A stretch of DNA of 64,000 nt from Pseudomonas sp. BGr12 (GCF_030272895.1 NZ_JALRNF010000026.1:1-64000), one strand, 5' to 3'. Numbered from the stretch's first letter, positions 45,724 through 55,641 are shown. Numbers and translations are program-made. The notes: generated from the sequence alone by a model not told the origin.

Positions 45724-47256
45724 TCAGTCTTCCAGGCGTGCCGCCAGTTGCTTGACCTTGGCCAGGTTTCCGCCTGCAACCTTGCATACCCCCTTGCCGT
45801 ACTCGGCATCGGCCTTGTACAGGTATGAAAGTATGATGTGCTTGCTCTCGTCGTCGCTACCGGCCAGCGACTGGCCGAAACTGTTGATCAGGTCCCGGCG
45901 GTTCTTGGCGTCATAACTGCGGTAGAGCTCACCGGCCTGCTTGAAGTTCTGGGTGCGCGCGATGGCTTGCTGTTGCGTGGTGCCACTCAAGGGCAACTGG
46001 CTATAGCGTGCCGATTCGGTGGCCGGGCGCGGTTGCTTGCGGCTCGGTTCGTAATTGACGCTGCCGACCGTGCGCGACGCATTGAGCGCACCGTCCTGGT
46101 TGCCATTGTTCACCGCGACCTTGGGTCGGTTGACCGGCAGGCTCATGGCATTGGCACCGACGCGGTAGGTCTGGGTGTCGGCGTAGGAGAACAGCCGGCC
46201 TTGCAGCAAGCGATCCTCCGACGGCTCGATGCCCGGTACCAGGTTGGACGGTGCCAGGGTGACCTGTTCGGTTTCCTGGTAGAAGTTTTCGACATTGCGG
46301 TTCAGGACCATCTGGCCGATCTTGCGCTCCGCAACACCGGGCCAGATCTTGGTCGGGTCGAGCGGATCATAGTCCAGGGCGGCCATCTGCTCGGGCTTGA
46401 GCGTCTGGATGTACAGATCCCATCGCGGATGGTCCCCGCGCTTGATCGCAGCGACCAGGTCGTTGGTCATGTGACTGAAGTCCTGGCCCTGGATCCTTGC
46501 CACCTCGCCAGGGTCGAGGTTCTTCTGGCCCTGTAGCGTCTTCCAGCGAAATTTCACATAGCTGGCTTCACCCTTGGCGTTGATGAACTTGTAGGCGTGG
46601 ACGCTGTTGCCGTCCATGTGCCGGTAGCTCTTGGGCGTCCCCTCGTTGGAGTACAGCAGGGTCAGGGTGCGGGTCGCCTCGGGCAGGTGCGACAGGAAGT
46701 CGAAGCGCCTGGCGTCGTTGCCGAGGTTGGTCCGGGGGTCGGGCTTGAAGGCGTGGACCATGTCCGGGAACTTGATCGCATCGCGAATGAAGAAGGTCGG
46801 GAAATTGTTGCCGACCAGGTCCCAGTTGCCATCGGCCGTGTAGAACTTGGTGGCGAATCCGCGCGGGTCACGCAAGGTTTCTGGCGAGTGGCTGCCATGC
46901 ACTACGGATGAAAAGCGCACGAACACTGGCGTTTTCTGACCCGGGGTGAATACCTTGGCCATGGTCAGTTCGGAAATGTCGGCGCTGGCAATGAACTCGC
47001 CGTGCGCCCCGGTACCCCGCGCATGGACCACGCGCTCCGGTATTTTCTCGCGGTCGAACCGTTGCAGCTTCTGAATCAGGTGCACGTCCTGCAGCAGGGT
47101 CGGGCCGTTGCTGCCGGCAGTCTGGGAGTTCTGGTTGTCGCCCACCGGCGCGCCATTGTCCAGGGTCAGGGGGCTGGCGAACACGCTGCCGGCCACCAGT
47201 ATTGTCGAGGCGAGAGCGCCCAGGGTAACGCGTGAACAGGTCTGGCTGTTCATCAT
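45724..47256 (-). CDS. katB: Periplasmic catalase KatB-like
   Basis: This catalase of about 510 residues has an N-terminal signal peptide (MMNSQTCSRVTLGALASTILVAGSVFASP in short) that is unusual for catalases and typical of the KatB class. The catalytic histidine lies in RVVHARGTGAHGEF, the asparagine in DLVGNNFPTFFIRDA and the heme-ligand tyrosine in LFSYADTQTYRVG. It decomposes hydrogen peroxide outside the cytoplasm. A GGAGG site supports the ATG at 47256. The 3' end is 3 bases from the convergent AraC stop. Confidence 0.94.
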   Translation of the reverse strand: MMNSQTCSRVTLGALASTILVAGSVFASPLTLDNGAPVGDNQNSQTAGSNGPTLLQDVHLIQKLQRFDREKIPERVVHARGTGAHGEFIASADISELTMAKVFTPGQKTPVFVRFSSVVHGSHSPETLRDPRGFATKFYTADGNWDLVGNNFPTFFIRDAIKFPDMVHAFKPDPRTNLGNDARRFDFLSHLPEATRTLTLLYSNEGTPKSYRHMDGNSVHAYKFINAKGEASYVKFRWKTLQGQKNLDPGEVARIQGQDFSHMTNDLVAAIKRGDHPRWDLYIQTLKPEQMAALDYDPLDPTKIWPGVAERKIGQMVLNRNVENFYQETEQVTLAPSNLVPGIEPSEDRLLQGRLFSYADTQTYRVGANAMSLPVNRPKVAVNNGNQDGALNASRTVGSVNYEPSRKQPRPATESARYSQLPLSGTTQQQAIARTQNFKQAGELYRSYDAKNRRDLINSFGQSLAGSDDESKHIILSYLYKADAEYGKGVCKVAGGNLAKVKQLAARLED

Positions 47257-47381
47257 GACTACTACCTCCATGTGCATAGGGACAAGCCCCACCGATGCTA
47301 GGAGGTTCGCAGCAGGCTACCTATAAGGGCGATACCTTGGTGGATGTAGGCTGTGGCAGCACAGGGGCGCAGAATCCGGAG

Positions 47382-47408
47382 CGGCTGGTGCTTGCGCAGC
47401 ACCAGCCG
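47382..47408. terminator. 11-bp hairpin downstream of the DHDPS-like gene
   Basis: CGGCTGGTGCT and AGCACCAGCCG pair across a 5-base loop, 28 bases past the gene stop on the minus strand. No U-tract follows, so termination strength is uncertain. Confidence 0.5.
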
Positions 47409-47436
47409 CCAACAGCACGGCTGGTGACAGGGGGTA

Positions 47437-48321
47437 TCAGCGCAACTGTTGCAGCAGCGCCTGCAGGTAGTCTTTCCCCGCCGGGTCCAGGGCAAACACT
47501 GGCCGACGCGGCTCACCCACCTCAAGCCCGGTCAAGGCCAGTCCGGCCTTGATGGTCGCCGGCAAGCCACCCTTGAGGATGAAGTCCAACAGCGGCAACT
47601 GGCGGTAGAACACCGCCCTGGCGGTGACCAGGTCGTTGGCCTGCACAGCGTTGTACAACGCAAGGTTGAGTGCCGGGATCAGGTTCGGCGCGGCGGTGCA
47701 CCAACCGCTGGCGCCTGCCACGTAGGCCTCCAGGGCCAGCGGGTTGCAACCGTTGTAGAAGGGCACCTGGCCTTCGCCGAGCAGTTGCAGTTTGTGCATG
47801 CGCTGGATGTCGCCGGTACTCTCCTTGACCATGGTCACGTTGCCGACCTCGCGTACGATGCGCAGGATCAGCTCCACCGACATGTCGGTGCCACTGGTGG
47901 CCGGGTTGTTGTAGAGCATGATCGGCAGGTCGATGCTGGCGCCGATGGCCCGGTAGTGCTGGAGGATCTCGGCTTCGCTGAGTTTCCAGTAGGCGCTCGG
48001 CAGCACCATCACCGCGTCGGCGCCGTGGGCCTGGGCGAAGCGGGCGCGGCGGATGGCGCCGGCGGTGGTCAGGTCCGAGACGCTGACGATGGTTGGCACC
48101 CGGCCGGCAACCTGCGCCAGGCTGAACTCGGCGACCTGTTGCCATTCCAGGTCACTCAGGTAGGCGCCTTCGCCGGTGCTGCCCAGGGGCGCAATGGCGT
48201 GGACGCCGCCGGCGATCAGGCGCTCGATGGATTGACCCAGGGCCGGCAGGTCGAGCTGCTCGCCGTCAGCGCTGAACGGGGTAATGGTGTAGCCGATGTT
48301 GCCGTGAAAAGTCGTGGTCAT
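47437..48321 (-). CDS. Dihydrodipicolinate synthase-family aldolase/lyase
   Basis: This 294-residue TIM-barrel lyase of the DapA/NanA family has the Schiff-base lysine in MVKESTGDIQRM, the pyruvate-loop APLGSTGEGAYL and the tyrosine in LYNNPATSG. It is cotranscribed with a class II aldolase gene. Together these make a pathway for a pyruvate-yielding or hydroxy-acid substrate. It is not the housekeeping dapA by context. The start at 48321 (MTTTFHGNIGYTITPF) has a GGAG site. Confidence 0.88.
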   Translation of the reverse strand: MTTTFHGNIGYTITPFSADGEQLDLPALGQSIERLIAGGVHAIAPLGSTGEGAYLSDLEWQQVAEFSLAQVAGRVPTIVSVSDLTTAGAIRRARFAQAHGADAVMVLPSAYWKLSEAEILQHYRAIGASIDLPIMLYNNPATSGTDMSVELILRIVREVGNVTMVKESTGDIQRMHKLQLLGEGQVPFYNGCNPLALEAYVAGASGWCTAAPNLIPALNLALYNAVQANDLVTARAVFYRQLPLLDFILKGGLPATIKAGLALTGLEVGEPRRPVFALDPAGKDYLQALLQQLR

Positions 48322-48358
48322 GAAGATGCTCCGCAAGAAAGGCAAATGGGGCCGGGGA

Positions 48359-49141
48359 TCAGTTCAGGCAGTCGGCATGCACCCGCAGGCACTGCCGCGC
48401 ATAGTAGTTGAAGGCCGCGCTGTGGCGTTTGGGGCGTGAGATCCAGTCGTGGGCTTCGCGGCCCAGCGCAGGTTCGATCGGCTTGACCTCACCGGCGGCC
48501 ATGGCCAGCAACTGCAGGCGGGCGGCGCGCTCGATCAACTGGGCGATGACACAGGCTTCCTCGATGCTGGCGCCGGTCGACAACTGACCGTGGTGCGAGA
48601 GCAGGATGGCGCGCTTGTCACCCAGTGCGGCGCTGATGATCTCGCCTTCTTCGTTGCCCACCGGCACGCCCGGCCAGGCCTTGAGGAAGGCGCAGTCTTC
48701 GTAGAGCGGGCACAGGTCCATGTGCGAAACCTGCAGCGGTACCTCCAGCATCGACAGGGCGGCGACGTGGGTCGGGTGGGTGTGGATGATGCAGTTCACA
48801 TCCGGGCGCGCCCGGTACACCCAGCTGTGGAAGCGATTGGCCGGGTTGGGCATGCCCTGGCCTTCGAGCACGTCCAGGTCTTCGTTGACCAGTAGCAGGT
48901 TGCTGGCGGTGATTTCATCGAAACCCAGGCCCAGTTGCTGGGTGTAGAAGGTGCCAGGTTGCGGGCCGCGGGCGCTGATTTGCCCGGCCAGGCCCGAATC
49001 GTGGCCGTTGTCGAAGAGAATTCGGCAGGTCAGGGCCAGCTTTTCGCGTACAGTCCACGTATTATCGGCAAGCGAGCCTTGCATCTGTGTAAGGGCCTGC
49101 TTGACCAGCTGGTCCTTGGGCAATGCCATAGTCTTGGCCAT
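48359..49141 (-). CDS. Class II aldolase/adducin family protein
   Basis: This 260-residue class II aldolase-type protein has metal ligands in CIIHTHPTHVAALSML (three histidines) and AILLSHHGQLSTG, the usual Zn-binding arrangement of fuculose/ribulose phosphate aldolases. It likely cleaves a hydroxy-carboxylate. It precedes the DHDPS-like gene, 37 bases apart. A 160-base divergent region separates it from the XRE-cupin gene. The substrate is unknown. Confidence 0.9.
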   Translation of the reverse strand: MAKTMALPKDQLVKQALTQMQGSLADNTWTVREKLALTCRILFDNGHDSGLAGQISARGPQPGTFYTQQLGLGFDEITASNLLLVNEDLDVLEGQGMPNPANRFHSWVYRARPDVNCIIHTHPTHVAALSMLEVPLQVSHMDLCPLYEDCAFLKAWPGVPVGNEEGEIISAALGDKRAILLSHHGQLSTGASIEEACVIAQLIERAARLQLLAMAAGEVKPIEPALGREAHDWISRPKRHSAAFNYYARQCLRVHADCLN

Positions 49142-49221
49142 GGGGATATCCTCGTTGGTGTTCGGACGTGTCACGGCTGGCCCGCCCCGGCTACTTGGAA
49201 GGTGGAGGGGCGGTTAGCGCG

Positions 49222-49257
49222 ATGACACAATCAAGGCTAAATGACACAAAGTGTCAT
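49222..49257. promoter_or_regulatory. Candidate operator of the aldolase operon
   Basis: ATGACAC-AAA-GTGTCAT (49241-49257) is a perfect 7-3-7 palindrome between the aldolase and XRE starts. An extra half-site, ATGACAC, lies at 49222-49228. The 45-base distance to the XRE start and overlap with the divergent promoters make it a likely operator for the XRE-cupin protein. Confidence 0.6.
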
Positions 49258-49301
49258 TGGCAAGTAAAATCCTGCCCGTGACACTGGGAAATTTGCGTCG
49301 C

Positions 49302-49844
49302 ATGTCTATCCGATTGAAATTGTTAAGAAAAAAACTGGGCATTACCCTGGAAGCGCTGGCCGAAATGTCTGGCATGACCAAGAGCTACCTGTCCAAGGTC
49401 GAGCGTGGCCTGAACACGCCGTCCATTGCTGCCGCCCTGAAGCTGGCGCGGGCGTTGAATGTCAACGTCGAAGAGCTGTTCGCCGAAGACTTGCCCGGCC
49501 AGGCCCGCTACAGCCTGGTGCGCAGCGGCGAGCGTCAGGCGCTGTCGAGCAGTGCCCAGGGCCAGGGGTATGCAGTGCTGGCCAAGCACATCGGCAGCCG
49601 CAGCCTGTTGCCGTTCATCATCAGCCCGCCCGCCGACTTCAGCGACTCGACCTTCAAGGAGCACCTGGGCGAGGAGTTCCTGTTCGTCCACGAAGGGCAG
49701 GTGGAAGTCGACTTCATGAACGAGCGGGTGATTCTCGAGCGCGGTGACGCCCTGTACTTCAATGCCCAGACCCCCCACAGGCTACGCTCGCTGGGCGAGG
49801 TGCAGGCGCAGTTGCTGGTGGTGGTGCATGACGCCGAGGGCTAG
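49302..49844 (+). CDS. XRE-cupin transcriptional regulator
   Basis: This 180-residue protein has an N-terminal HTH_3 (KLLRKKLGITLEALAEMSGMTKSYLSKVERG) and a C-terminal cupin (LGEEFLFVHEGQVEVDFMNERVILERGDALYFNAQTPH). Such regulators sense small acids or amines. It is divergent from the aldolase-DHDPS operon and adjoins the ATGACAC palindrome. The start at 49302 (MSIRLKLLRKK) is the family N terminus. It ends 5 bases before the AraC gene. Confidence 0.92.
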   Translation: MSIRLKLLRKKLGITLEALAEMSGMTKSYLSKVERGLNTPSIAAALKLARALNVNVEELFAEDLPGQARYSLVRSGERQALSSSAQGQGYAVLAKHIGSRSLLPFIISPPADFSDSTFKEHLGEEFLFVHEGQVEVDFMNERVILERGDALYFNAQTPHRLRSLGEVQAQLLVVVHDAEG

Positions 49845-49849
49845 TGGTG

Positions 49850-50635
49850 ATGAGTACGCATTCGCGATTCTGGCGTGATCCGGCGTTGCCGTTCATCGAG
49901 GCGCGCAGCGTCGATGACGGGCGCAAGGTCCGCTATGCGCCGCATTCCCATGAGAGCTTTTCGATCGGGGCGATTACCGCCGGGCGCAGCACCTATGTGA
50001 GCGGCGACAGTGATCAGGAGGTGTCGGCCGGCACGGTGGTGATGATGAATCCCGGCGCAGTGCACACCTGCAATCCCATCGCCGGTGAGCCCTGGTCCTA
50101 CCTGATGCTGTATGTCGACCTGAACTGGCTGCAGGCCCTGGGCTTCCAGCCACTTGCGGTGCTCAGCAGCCAGTCGCCGTCCCTGTACCGGGACTTGTGC
50201 GAGCTGCACGCCTTGTTGCTCGACGAGCAATGCGGCGCTGCCAGCAAGCACAGTGCGCTGCAGGTTTTTTTCCGCGCCCTGATCCAGCGCTTTGGTGCGG
50301 ACAACCCGCATCGCCCGGTGAACAATCAACGGCTGCTGGCTGCTGCCGGTTACATCCGTGAACACTGCACCGAGCCCCTGCGCCTGGAAGACATCAGCGA
50401 GGCGGCTGGCCTGTCCGCCTCGTACCTGATCCGTGCCTTCAAGCAGCACTTCGGCCTGACGCCCCACGGCTACCTGCTCGACCAGCGCGTGCAATATGCC
50501 CGCGCCCAGTTGCGTCGCGGCCGGTTGATCGCCGAGGTGGCGCTGGAGGCCGGATTTGCCGACCAGGCCCACCTGCAGCGGGCGTTCAAGCGTCACCTGG
50601 CGGCGACGCCCGGCCATTACCGTTCAGGCCAGTAG
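49850..50635 (+). CDS. AraC family regulator with cupin-like sensor
   Basis: This 261-residue AraC protein has a N-terminal AraC_binding cupin (SHESFSIGAITAGRSTYVSG) and C-terminal double helix-turn-helix (LRLEDISEAAGLSASYLIRAFKQHFG and VALEAGFADQAHLQRAFKRHLAATPGHYR). Cotranscription with the XRE gene is likely. The divergently placed LysE-family exporter ends 12 bases inside this gene, and AraC/LysE pairs often go together in amino-acid export. ATG 49850 is preferred over a GTG two codons earlier. Confidence 0.9.
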   Translation: MSTHSRFWRDPALPFIEARSVDDGRKVRYAPHSHESFSIGAITAGRSTYVSGDSDQEVSAGTVVMMNPGAVHTCNPIAGEPWSYLMLYVDLNWLQALGFQPLAVLSSQSPSLYRDLCELHALLLDEQCGAASKHSALQVFFRALIQRFGADNPHRPVNNQRLLAAAGYIREHCTEPLRLEDISEAAGLSASYLIRAFKQHFGLTPHGYLLDQRVQYARAQLRRGRLIAEVALEAGFADQAHLQRAFKRHLAATPGHYRSGQ

Positions 50636-51211
50636 CAGGTAGAGGGCGCTGGCTACCAGCAGGGCCGCCAGTACGCGGTTGAACAGGCGCACCCGTGCCG
50701 GGTTGTCCAGGTAGTGGCTGATCATGCTGCCAGCCCAGGCCCAACTGGCGATGGACAGGTAGCAGATAACGAAATAGATCCCGGTGAACTGCCAGAGCAG
50801 GGCGGTCTGGCCTTCGCCCACGTACGCTCCGATACCGGCGACACTGGCCAGCCAGGCCTTGGGGTTGAGCCATTGCAGGGTGGCCCCGGTGAGCATCGAC
50901 GGGGGCGGCGCCTCGTTGTTACGGCCCAGTTCACCTCGGTCGCTGGCCAGTTTCCAGGCCATGTACAGCAGGAACGCCACGCCGCCGACATGCAGCACCC
51001 GGGTCATGGCCGGCCAGTGGCGCAGCAGTTCATGCAGGCCCAGGCCGATCAACAGCAACAGCAGGCTGAAGCCGACAGTGGCGCCGGTGACGTGCCTGAG
51101 GCTGGCGCGCAAGCCGTGGCGGGCGCCGCTGCCCAGGGCGATGATATTGACCGGGCCGGGGGAGATGGAGGCGGCCAGGGCAAAGGCGGCCATGGAAAGG
51201 GTCAGGCTCAT
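50624..51211 (-). CDS. LysE/RhtB family amino-acid exporter
   Basis: This 195-residue LysE/RhtB permease has six predicted membrane helices with the family landmark ISPGPVNIIALGSGARHGLRA and LQWLNPKAWLAS. It exports amino acids or related solutes. It is convergent with and overlaps the AraC gene by 12 bases. This AraC regulator may control it, since AraC and LysE genes often neighbour one another. Confidence 0.88.
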   Translation of the reverse strand: MSLTLSMAAFALAASISPGPVNIIALGSGARHGLRASLRHVTGATVGFSLLLLLIGLGLHELLRHWPAMTRVLHVGGVAFLLYMAWKLASDRGELGRNNEAPPPSMLTGATLQWLNPKAWLASVAGIGAYVGEGQTALLWQFTGIYFVICYLSIASWAWAGSMISHYLDNPARVRLFNRVLAALLVASALYLLLA

Positions 51212-51286
51212 GGGTGTTCGTCCTTAGGATGAGGTCGCCTGAGTCTGAAGGCCCGACACATCCAGGTATTGAAGAAAATTACCCTG

Positions 51287-51375
51287 CTGTGGGAGCGGCG
51301 GTGCGACGACTCGACTTGCCCCGCGATTGCGGTGTGTCGGTCAATCGCAATCGCGGGGCAAGCCCGCTCCCACAG
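51287..51375. repeat. REP pair with a variant left unit upstream of the TerC-like gene
   Basis: The left unit is the longer REP variant (CTGTGGGAGCGGCG, then GACTTGCCCCGCGATTG). The right unit is the standard type in inverted orientation. The rest of 51212-51559 contains no gene I can support and no recognised Mn riboswitch. Confidence 0.85.
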
Positions 51376-51559
51376 CTATACAGAATTTGTAATAGTTTCG
51401 CGCTGTGAGGATTCCCTGCTGCAATTGTAGGATCTCCCTCCCTAATTGATCTCAGGTTGATATGACTTCGTTCTCGGAGCCCCCCAGTAGCTGGCCGTCC
51501 CGGCCTTTCTCCTGTCCTTGTGACGTCTCCCCGTTGTACCCGCAGATGAGTGACCGCCC

Positions 51560-53131
51560 ATGGAATGGCTAGCCGACCCTACGGCCTGGCTGGGCCTAGC
51601 CACGCTGATTGTCCTGGAACTGGTACTGGGTATCGACAACCTGGTGTTCATCGCCATCCTCGCCGACAAGTTGCCGCCCCATCAGCGCGACCGTGCGCGG
51701 GTGATCGGCCTGTCGCTGGCGCTGATCATGCGCCTGGGCCTGTTGGCCAGTATTTCCTGGATGGTGACCCTCACCGCGCCCTTGTTCGAGGTGTTCGACA
51801 AGAGCTTCTCCGGCCGTGACCTGATCATGCTGTTCGGTGGTGTGTTCCTGTTGTTCAAGGCCACCATGGAGCTGCACGAACGCCTTGAGGGGCATGTGGC
51901 CCAGACCAACGGCAATGCTCGTCATGCCGCGTTCTGGCCGATCGTGGCGCAGATCGTGGTGCTCGACGCGGTGTTCTCCCTGGATGCGGTGATCACCGCC
52001 GTGGGCATGGTCGAGCAGTTGTCGGTGATGATGATCGCGGTGATCTTCTCCATCGGTATCATGATCGTCGCCAGCAAGCCGCTGACCCGCTTCGTCAACA
52101 GCCACCCGACGGTGATCATGCTGTGCCTGGGCTTCTTGATGATGATCGGTTTCAGCCTGACCGCCGAAGGCCTGGGGTTCCATATTCCCAAGGGCTACCT
52201 GTATGCGGCCATTGGCTTCTCGATCCTGATCGAGGTGTTCAACCAGTTGGCCCGGGCCCGGCGCAAGCGCAGCCTGCAACAGCACCGGCCATTGCGTGAG
52301 CGCACCGCCCATGCCGTGCTGCGCCTGCTGGGCGGGCGGCGCATCGAGGCCGATGAGGTGGGCGAGGAGATTGCCGACCTGGTCGAGGGCGGTGAAGAGC
52401 AGGTGCTGTTCGACCGCCGCGAGCGAGTGATGATCAGCGGCGTACTGAACCTGGCCGAGCGGCCGATCAAGACCTTGATGACGGTGCGGGCCAAGGTCGA
52501 TGCCATCGACCTGGCCCAGCCCCCCGAGGCGATCCGCACGGCGTTGATGCATTCGTCCTACTCACGCTTGCCGCTGATTCGCAACGGTCGCATCGAGGAA
52601 CCGCTGGGCTTCGTGCACAAGAAGGAACTGCTCAAGGAGCTGTTGGCCGGCAACCAGCCAGACCTGGAAAGCCTGGTGCGTGCGCCGCTGAACCTGCTGG
52701 AGAGCTTCAGCATCCTCAACGCCCTGGAGCAGATGCGCAGCCAGTCGACCCACATTGCCTTCGTGGTCAATGAATTCGGTGATTTCACCGGTGTCCTGAC
52801 CATGACCGACATCCTCGAGTCCATCGCCGGTGAGTTGCCTGACGCCAGCGAGGTCGAAGGGCCGGGGATCGTCGAGGACGAGCAGGGCTTTGTCGTCAGT
52901 GGTGCCCTGAACCTCAGCCAGATCCAGGCGCGCACCGGTTTTGCCGCCAGACCGACCGAGGATTACCAGACCCTTGCGGGCCTGGTGATGAGCCTGCTCG
53001 ACCGCTTGCCGGTGGTCGGCGACAGCCTGCACTGGAACGGCTGGCAGATGACCGTGGTTGCCGTGGAGGAACGTCGGGTCCGAGAGGTGCGCCTTACACC
53101 GGGCGCCGCTGTTGACGCAGCAGGTGCTTGA
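51560..53131 (+). CDS. TerC-family membrane protein with CBS and CorC domains
   Basis: This 523-residue protein starts with a TerC domain of about seven transmembrane helices (residues 5-240; [43 protein letters not shown]). Two CBS domains follow (about 300-430; [10 protein letters not shown] and [18 protein letters not shown]) and a CorC/HlyC transporter-associated domain lies at the C terminus. It resembles E. coli YoaE. TerC proteins relate to metal (manganese) export or membrane insertion. Its 3' end overlaps the convergent permease gene by 38 bases. Confidence 0.9.
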   Translation: MEWLADPTAWLGLATLIVLELVLGIDNLVFIAILADKLPPHQRDRARVIGLSLALIMRLGLLASISWMVTLTAPLFEVFDKSFSGRDLIMLFGGVFLLFKATMELHERLEGHVAQTNGNARHAAFWPIVAQIVVLDAVFSLDAVITAVGMVEQLSVMMIAVIFSIGIMIVASKPLTRFVNSHPTVIMLCLGFLMMIGFSLTAEGLGFHIPKGYLYAAIGFSILIEVFNQLARARRKRSLQQHRPLRERTAHAVLRLLGGRRIEADEVGEEIADLVEGGEEQVLFDRRERVMISGVLNLAERPIKTLMTVRAKVDAIDLAQPPEAIRTALMHSSYSRLPLIRNGRIEEPLGFVHKKELLKELLAGNQPDLESLVRAPLNLLESFSILNALEQMRSQSTHIAFVVNEFGDFTGVLTMTDILESIAGELPDASEVEGPGIVEDEQGFVVSGALNLSQIQARTGFAARPTEDYQTLAGLVMSLLDRLPVVGDSLHWNGWQMTVVAVEERRVREVRLTPGAAVDAAGA

Positions 53132-53981
53132 CGCCTTCGAGGATCAGCACCAGCACGGCCGCCCAGATGGGCAGGTAGGTCAGCCACTGGTCGGGACCGA
53201 TGGTCTCGCCCAGTAGCAGGGCCACGCCGACCAGCAGCACCGGTTCGACATAGCTGAGCAGGCCGAACAGGCTGAACGCCAGCAGGCGGCTGGCCAGCAC
53301 GTAGCAGATCAGCGCCAGGGCACTGATCGCCCCCAAGAGCGGAATCAGGCCATACAGGGCCGGGTGCTCGGCCAGGTCCCGGGCGCTCATCGGCCCCTGG
53401 ATGACAAAGTACGACGCCGCCGGCAACAGCAGGCACATGTCGGCCCAGAGGCCACCCAGGTGATCGGTGCGGCACTTGCGCCGGAGGATGAAGTACAGCG
53501 GGTAGCCGATGGCCACCAGCAGGGTTTCCCAGGCGAAACTACCGTGCTGGTACAGCTCATGACCGACCCCGGTGGCGGCGCAGGCCACAGCGACCTTCTG
53601 CAGGCGCGACAGGCGCTCGCCATAGACCAGGCGTCCGGTCAGGACCATGGTCAGCGGCAGCAGGAAATAGCCCAGCGACACTTCCAGGCTGCGCCCGTGC
53701 AGCGGCGCCCAGAGAAACAGCCAGAGCTGCACGCCCATCAGCGACGAGGTGCCGATCTGCCCCAGCAGCAGGATCGGGTTCTGGCGCATGCGGGCCAGCA
53801 GGCCGGTGACCAGTGGCCAGTCCTTGCTCAGCAGCATGAACAAAGTCAGGCAGGGCAGGGTCAGCAAGGTGCGCCAGCCAAACACCTCTTCGCCGTCCAG
53901 CGGGGACAGCAGGGACGTATAGAAATACATCACGGCGAACAGGCAGGATGCCATCACCGATGAAACAATACCTTTGGACAC
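53094..53981 (-). CDS. EamA/RarD-family membrane transporter
   Basis: This 295-residue permease has ten hydrophobic segments of the drug/metabolite transporter superfamily. The RarD-like features are [14 protein letters not shown] near helix 2, [17 protein letters not shown], and LQYIEP-type [17 protein letters not shown] in the second repeat. Substrate is unknown. It overlaps the TerC-like gene at the 3' end. Confidence 0.88.
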   Translation of the reverse strand: MSKGIVSSVMASCLFAVMYFYTSLLSPLDGEEVFGWRTLLTLPCLTLFMLLSKDWPLVTGLLARMRQNPILLLGQIGTSSLMGVQLWLFLWAPLHGRSLEVSLGYFLLPLTMVLTGRLVYGERLSRLQKVAVACAATGVGHELYQHGSFAWETLLVAIGYPLYFILRRKCRTDHLGGLWADMCLLLPAASYFVIQGPMSARDLAEHPALYGLIPLLGAISALALICYVLASRLLAFSLFGLLSYVEPVLLVGVALLLGETIGPDQWLTYLPIWAAVLVLILEGVKHLLRQQRRPV

Positions 53982-54026
53982 GAGGGCCTCGGTGGTGAAT
54001 TAGGGGGAACCATTGTGCTTGTGGGG

Positions 54027-54092
54027 CCTGTGGGAGCGGGCTTGCCCCGCGATTCAGTCACATCGCGTCGCGGGTCAAGCCCGCTCCCACAG
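54027..54092. repeat. REP pair overlapping the 3' end of the EAL protein gene
   Basis: Inverted REP units CCTGTGGGAGCGGGCTTG and its complement share bases 54058-54092 with the last dozen codons of the EAL gene, including the stop codon. Confidence 0.88.
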
Positions 54093-55641
54093 CGGTGACC
54101 AGTACCTGTGTTTCCAGGGCCTGGATGAAGTCGTGCGCCGACATTGGCCGGGCGAACAGGTAGCCTTGCTGGAAGTCGACGTTGTGCCGGGCCAGGTAGT
54201 CACGTTGTGTCCTATTTTCCACGCCTTCGGCGACAATCCCCAACCCCAGCTTGCTGGAAAGCTCGATGATGCTGTCGAGGATATGCAGCGACAGTGCATC
54301 GACGCCGATCATGGCCACGAAGCTCTGGTCGATCTTCAGGTAATCGACCTGGAACTGGCGCAGGTAGGCCAGGCTCGATTGGCCGGTGCCGAAGTCGTCC
54401 AGGGCAATCAGCACGCCCAGCTCATGCAGTTTGCCGAACAAGGCCTGGGTGACATCGCTGGGGGTAATCAGCTTGCGTTCGGTCAGCTCCAGGGTCAGCA
54501 GCACCCGGCCCTTGGGAAAGGCCGCGAGGAATGCCTGGCAATCCTCGAACAGGACCATGTCCTGGCAGTGATCGGCGGTGATATTGATGCTGATGTGAAA
54601 ACCGTCTTCCAGGGCATCGGCATGTGGCGCCAGCAGTTCGGCCGTGCGCTGCATCAATTGGCGGGTCATGGGCACGATCTGGCCGCTGTGTTCGGCATAG
54701 GGGATGAACAGGTCGGGACGTACCAGGCCTTCGCGTGGATGCTGCCAGCGCATCAGCACCTCGACACCGGCCCAGCGGTAGTCGCCGCCGCGCACCACCG
54801 GCTGGAAATAGGGCACGAACTCGTTGGCCTCCATGGCCCGCTGCAACTCGGCCCGCGTCGAGCCGGCCCGCTGCAGTTGCCAGTAACAGGCCATGGCCGC
54901 GATGACGCCGATCATCACCAGCAGGCCGAACAAGGCCGGGTATTCGCTGCGCATCACCTGGCCGACCGCACCCTGTGCAAAGCCGCCCTGGATAACGAAC
55001 GGGTAGCGCGCCGACGCGAGGCTGACCGGCGCCACCTCCGCCGGCCGCACCGGCCCCTGGCGGACCAGGCCGTCGCGGTTCATCCAGTTCTGTCCGACCC
55101 GCAACACCAGGCGGTTACCTGCGCCTATCGTCTGCAGGGCGATGATCAGGTGTTCGCCATCGACCGTGCTGATGGCGCCACGGTCACCCTCGCTGGCCCG
55201 GTACACCAGCAACGGATGCCCGGGGGTGACCGAGTTGCCATTCATCAGCCAGAGCGTGCCCTGGGTATAGTCGTTGGCATCGACAGGCTCGCTGTAGGGG
55301 CCGAACAACGAACTGCAATACAGTTCGCCGCGGTACTCGAGGTTGGTGGAGCGTACGAAGGCACGCCGGGTGACCTGGTCGCGCAGCGCCAGTTTCTCCG
55401 CGGCGCAAGGCTGGCCGGCCAGCGGCAGCAGTTCCCTGGCGGCGGCGGAGATGTTATCGAGGATGCGCTCGACCTGACTGACTGCCTGGCGCGCATTTTC
55501 CACGCTGCGGCTCTGCAGTTCCCGCTCGGCCTGCCAGTACATGATCGCCATGCCGCCGACGATGGGCACCACGCCCACCAGCCAGGGCAGCAAGGTGCGC
55601 CAGAGGCGTCGAGGGCGACGGCGTTGTACCGAAAGGGGCAT
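54058..55641 (-). CDS. CSS-motif/EAL c-di-GMP phosphodiesterase
   Basis: This 527-residue protein has one N-terminal membrane helix (about 17-38), a periplasmic CSS-motif domain with the redox-sensitive pair in ELYCSSLFG, a second helix (about 235-260) and a cytoplasmic EAL domain. The EAL signature is VEVL, retaining the metal-binding E; other catalytic groups are intact (LELTER, ALDDFGTG, LKIDQSF, AEGVEN, QGYLFARP). It probably hydrolyses c-di-GMP, controlled by disulfide state in the periplasm. Its last residues VGAGLTRDAM come from a REP sequence. Confidence 0.9.
   Translation of the reverse strand: MPLSVQRRRPRRLWRTLLPWLVGVVPIVGGMAIMYWQAERELQSRSVENARQAVSQVERILDNISAAARELLPLAGQPCAAEKLALRDQVTRRAFVRSTNLEYRGELYCSSLFGPYSEPVDANDYTQGTLWLMNGNSVTPGHPLLVYRASEGDRGAISTVDGEHLIIALQTIGAGNRLVLRVGQNWMNRDGLVRQGPVRPAEVAPVSLASARYPFVIQGGFAQGAVGQVMRSEYPALFGLLVMIGVIAAMACYWQLQRAGSTRAELQRAMEANEFVPYFQPVVRGGDYRWAGVEVLMRWQHPREGLVRPDLFIPYAEHSGQIVPMTRQLMQRTAELLAPHADALEDGFHISINITADHCQDMVLFEDCQAFLAAFPKGRVLLTLELTERKLITPSDVTQALFGKLHELGVLIALDDFGTGQSSLAYLRQFQVDYLKIDQSFVAMIGVDALSLHILDSIIELSSKLGLGIVAEGVENRTQRDYLARHNVDFQQGYLFARPMSAHDFIQALETQVLVTAVGAGLTRDAM

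Noticed and set aside
51376..51559. Possible manganese (yybP-ykoY) riboswitch upstream of the TerC-CBS gene
   Set aside because: I looked because TerC genes often carry this riboswitch, but the conserved bulge sequences are not visible. Only a short leader with no recognised fold is seen.
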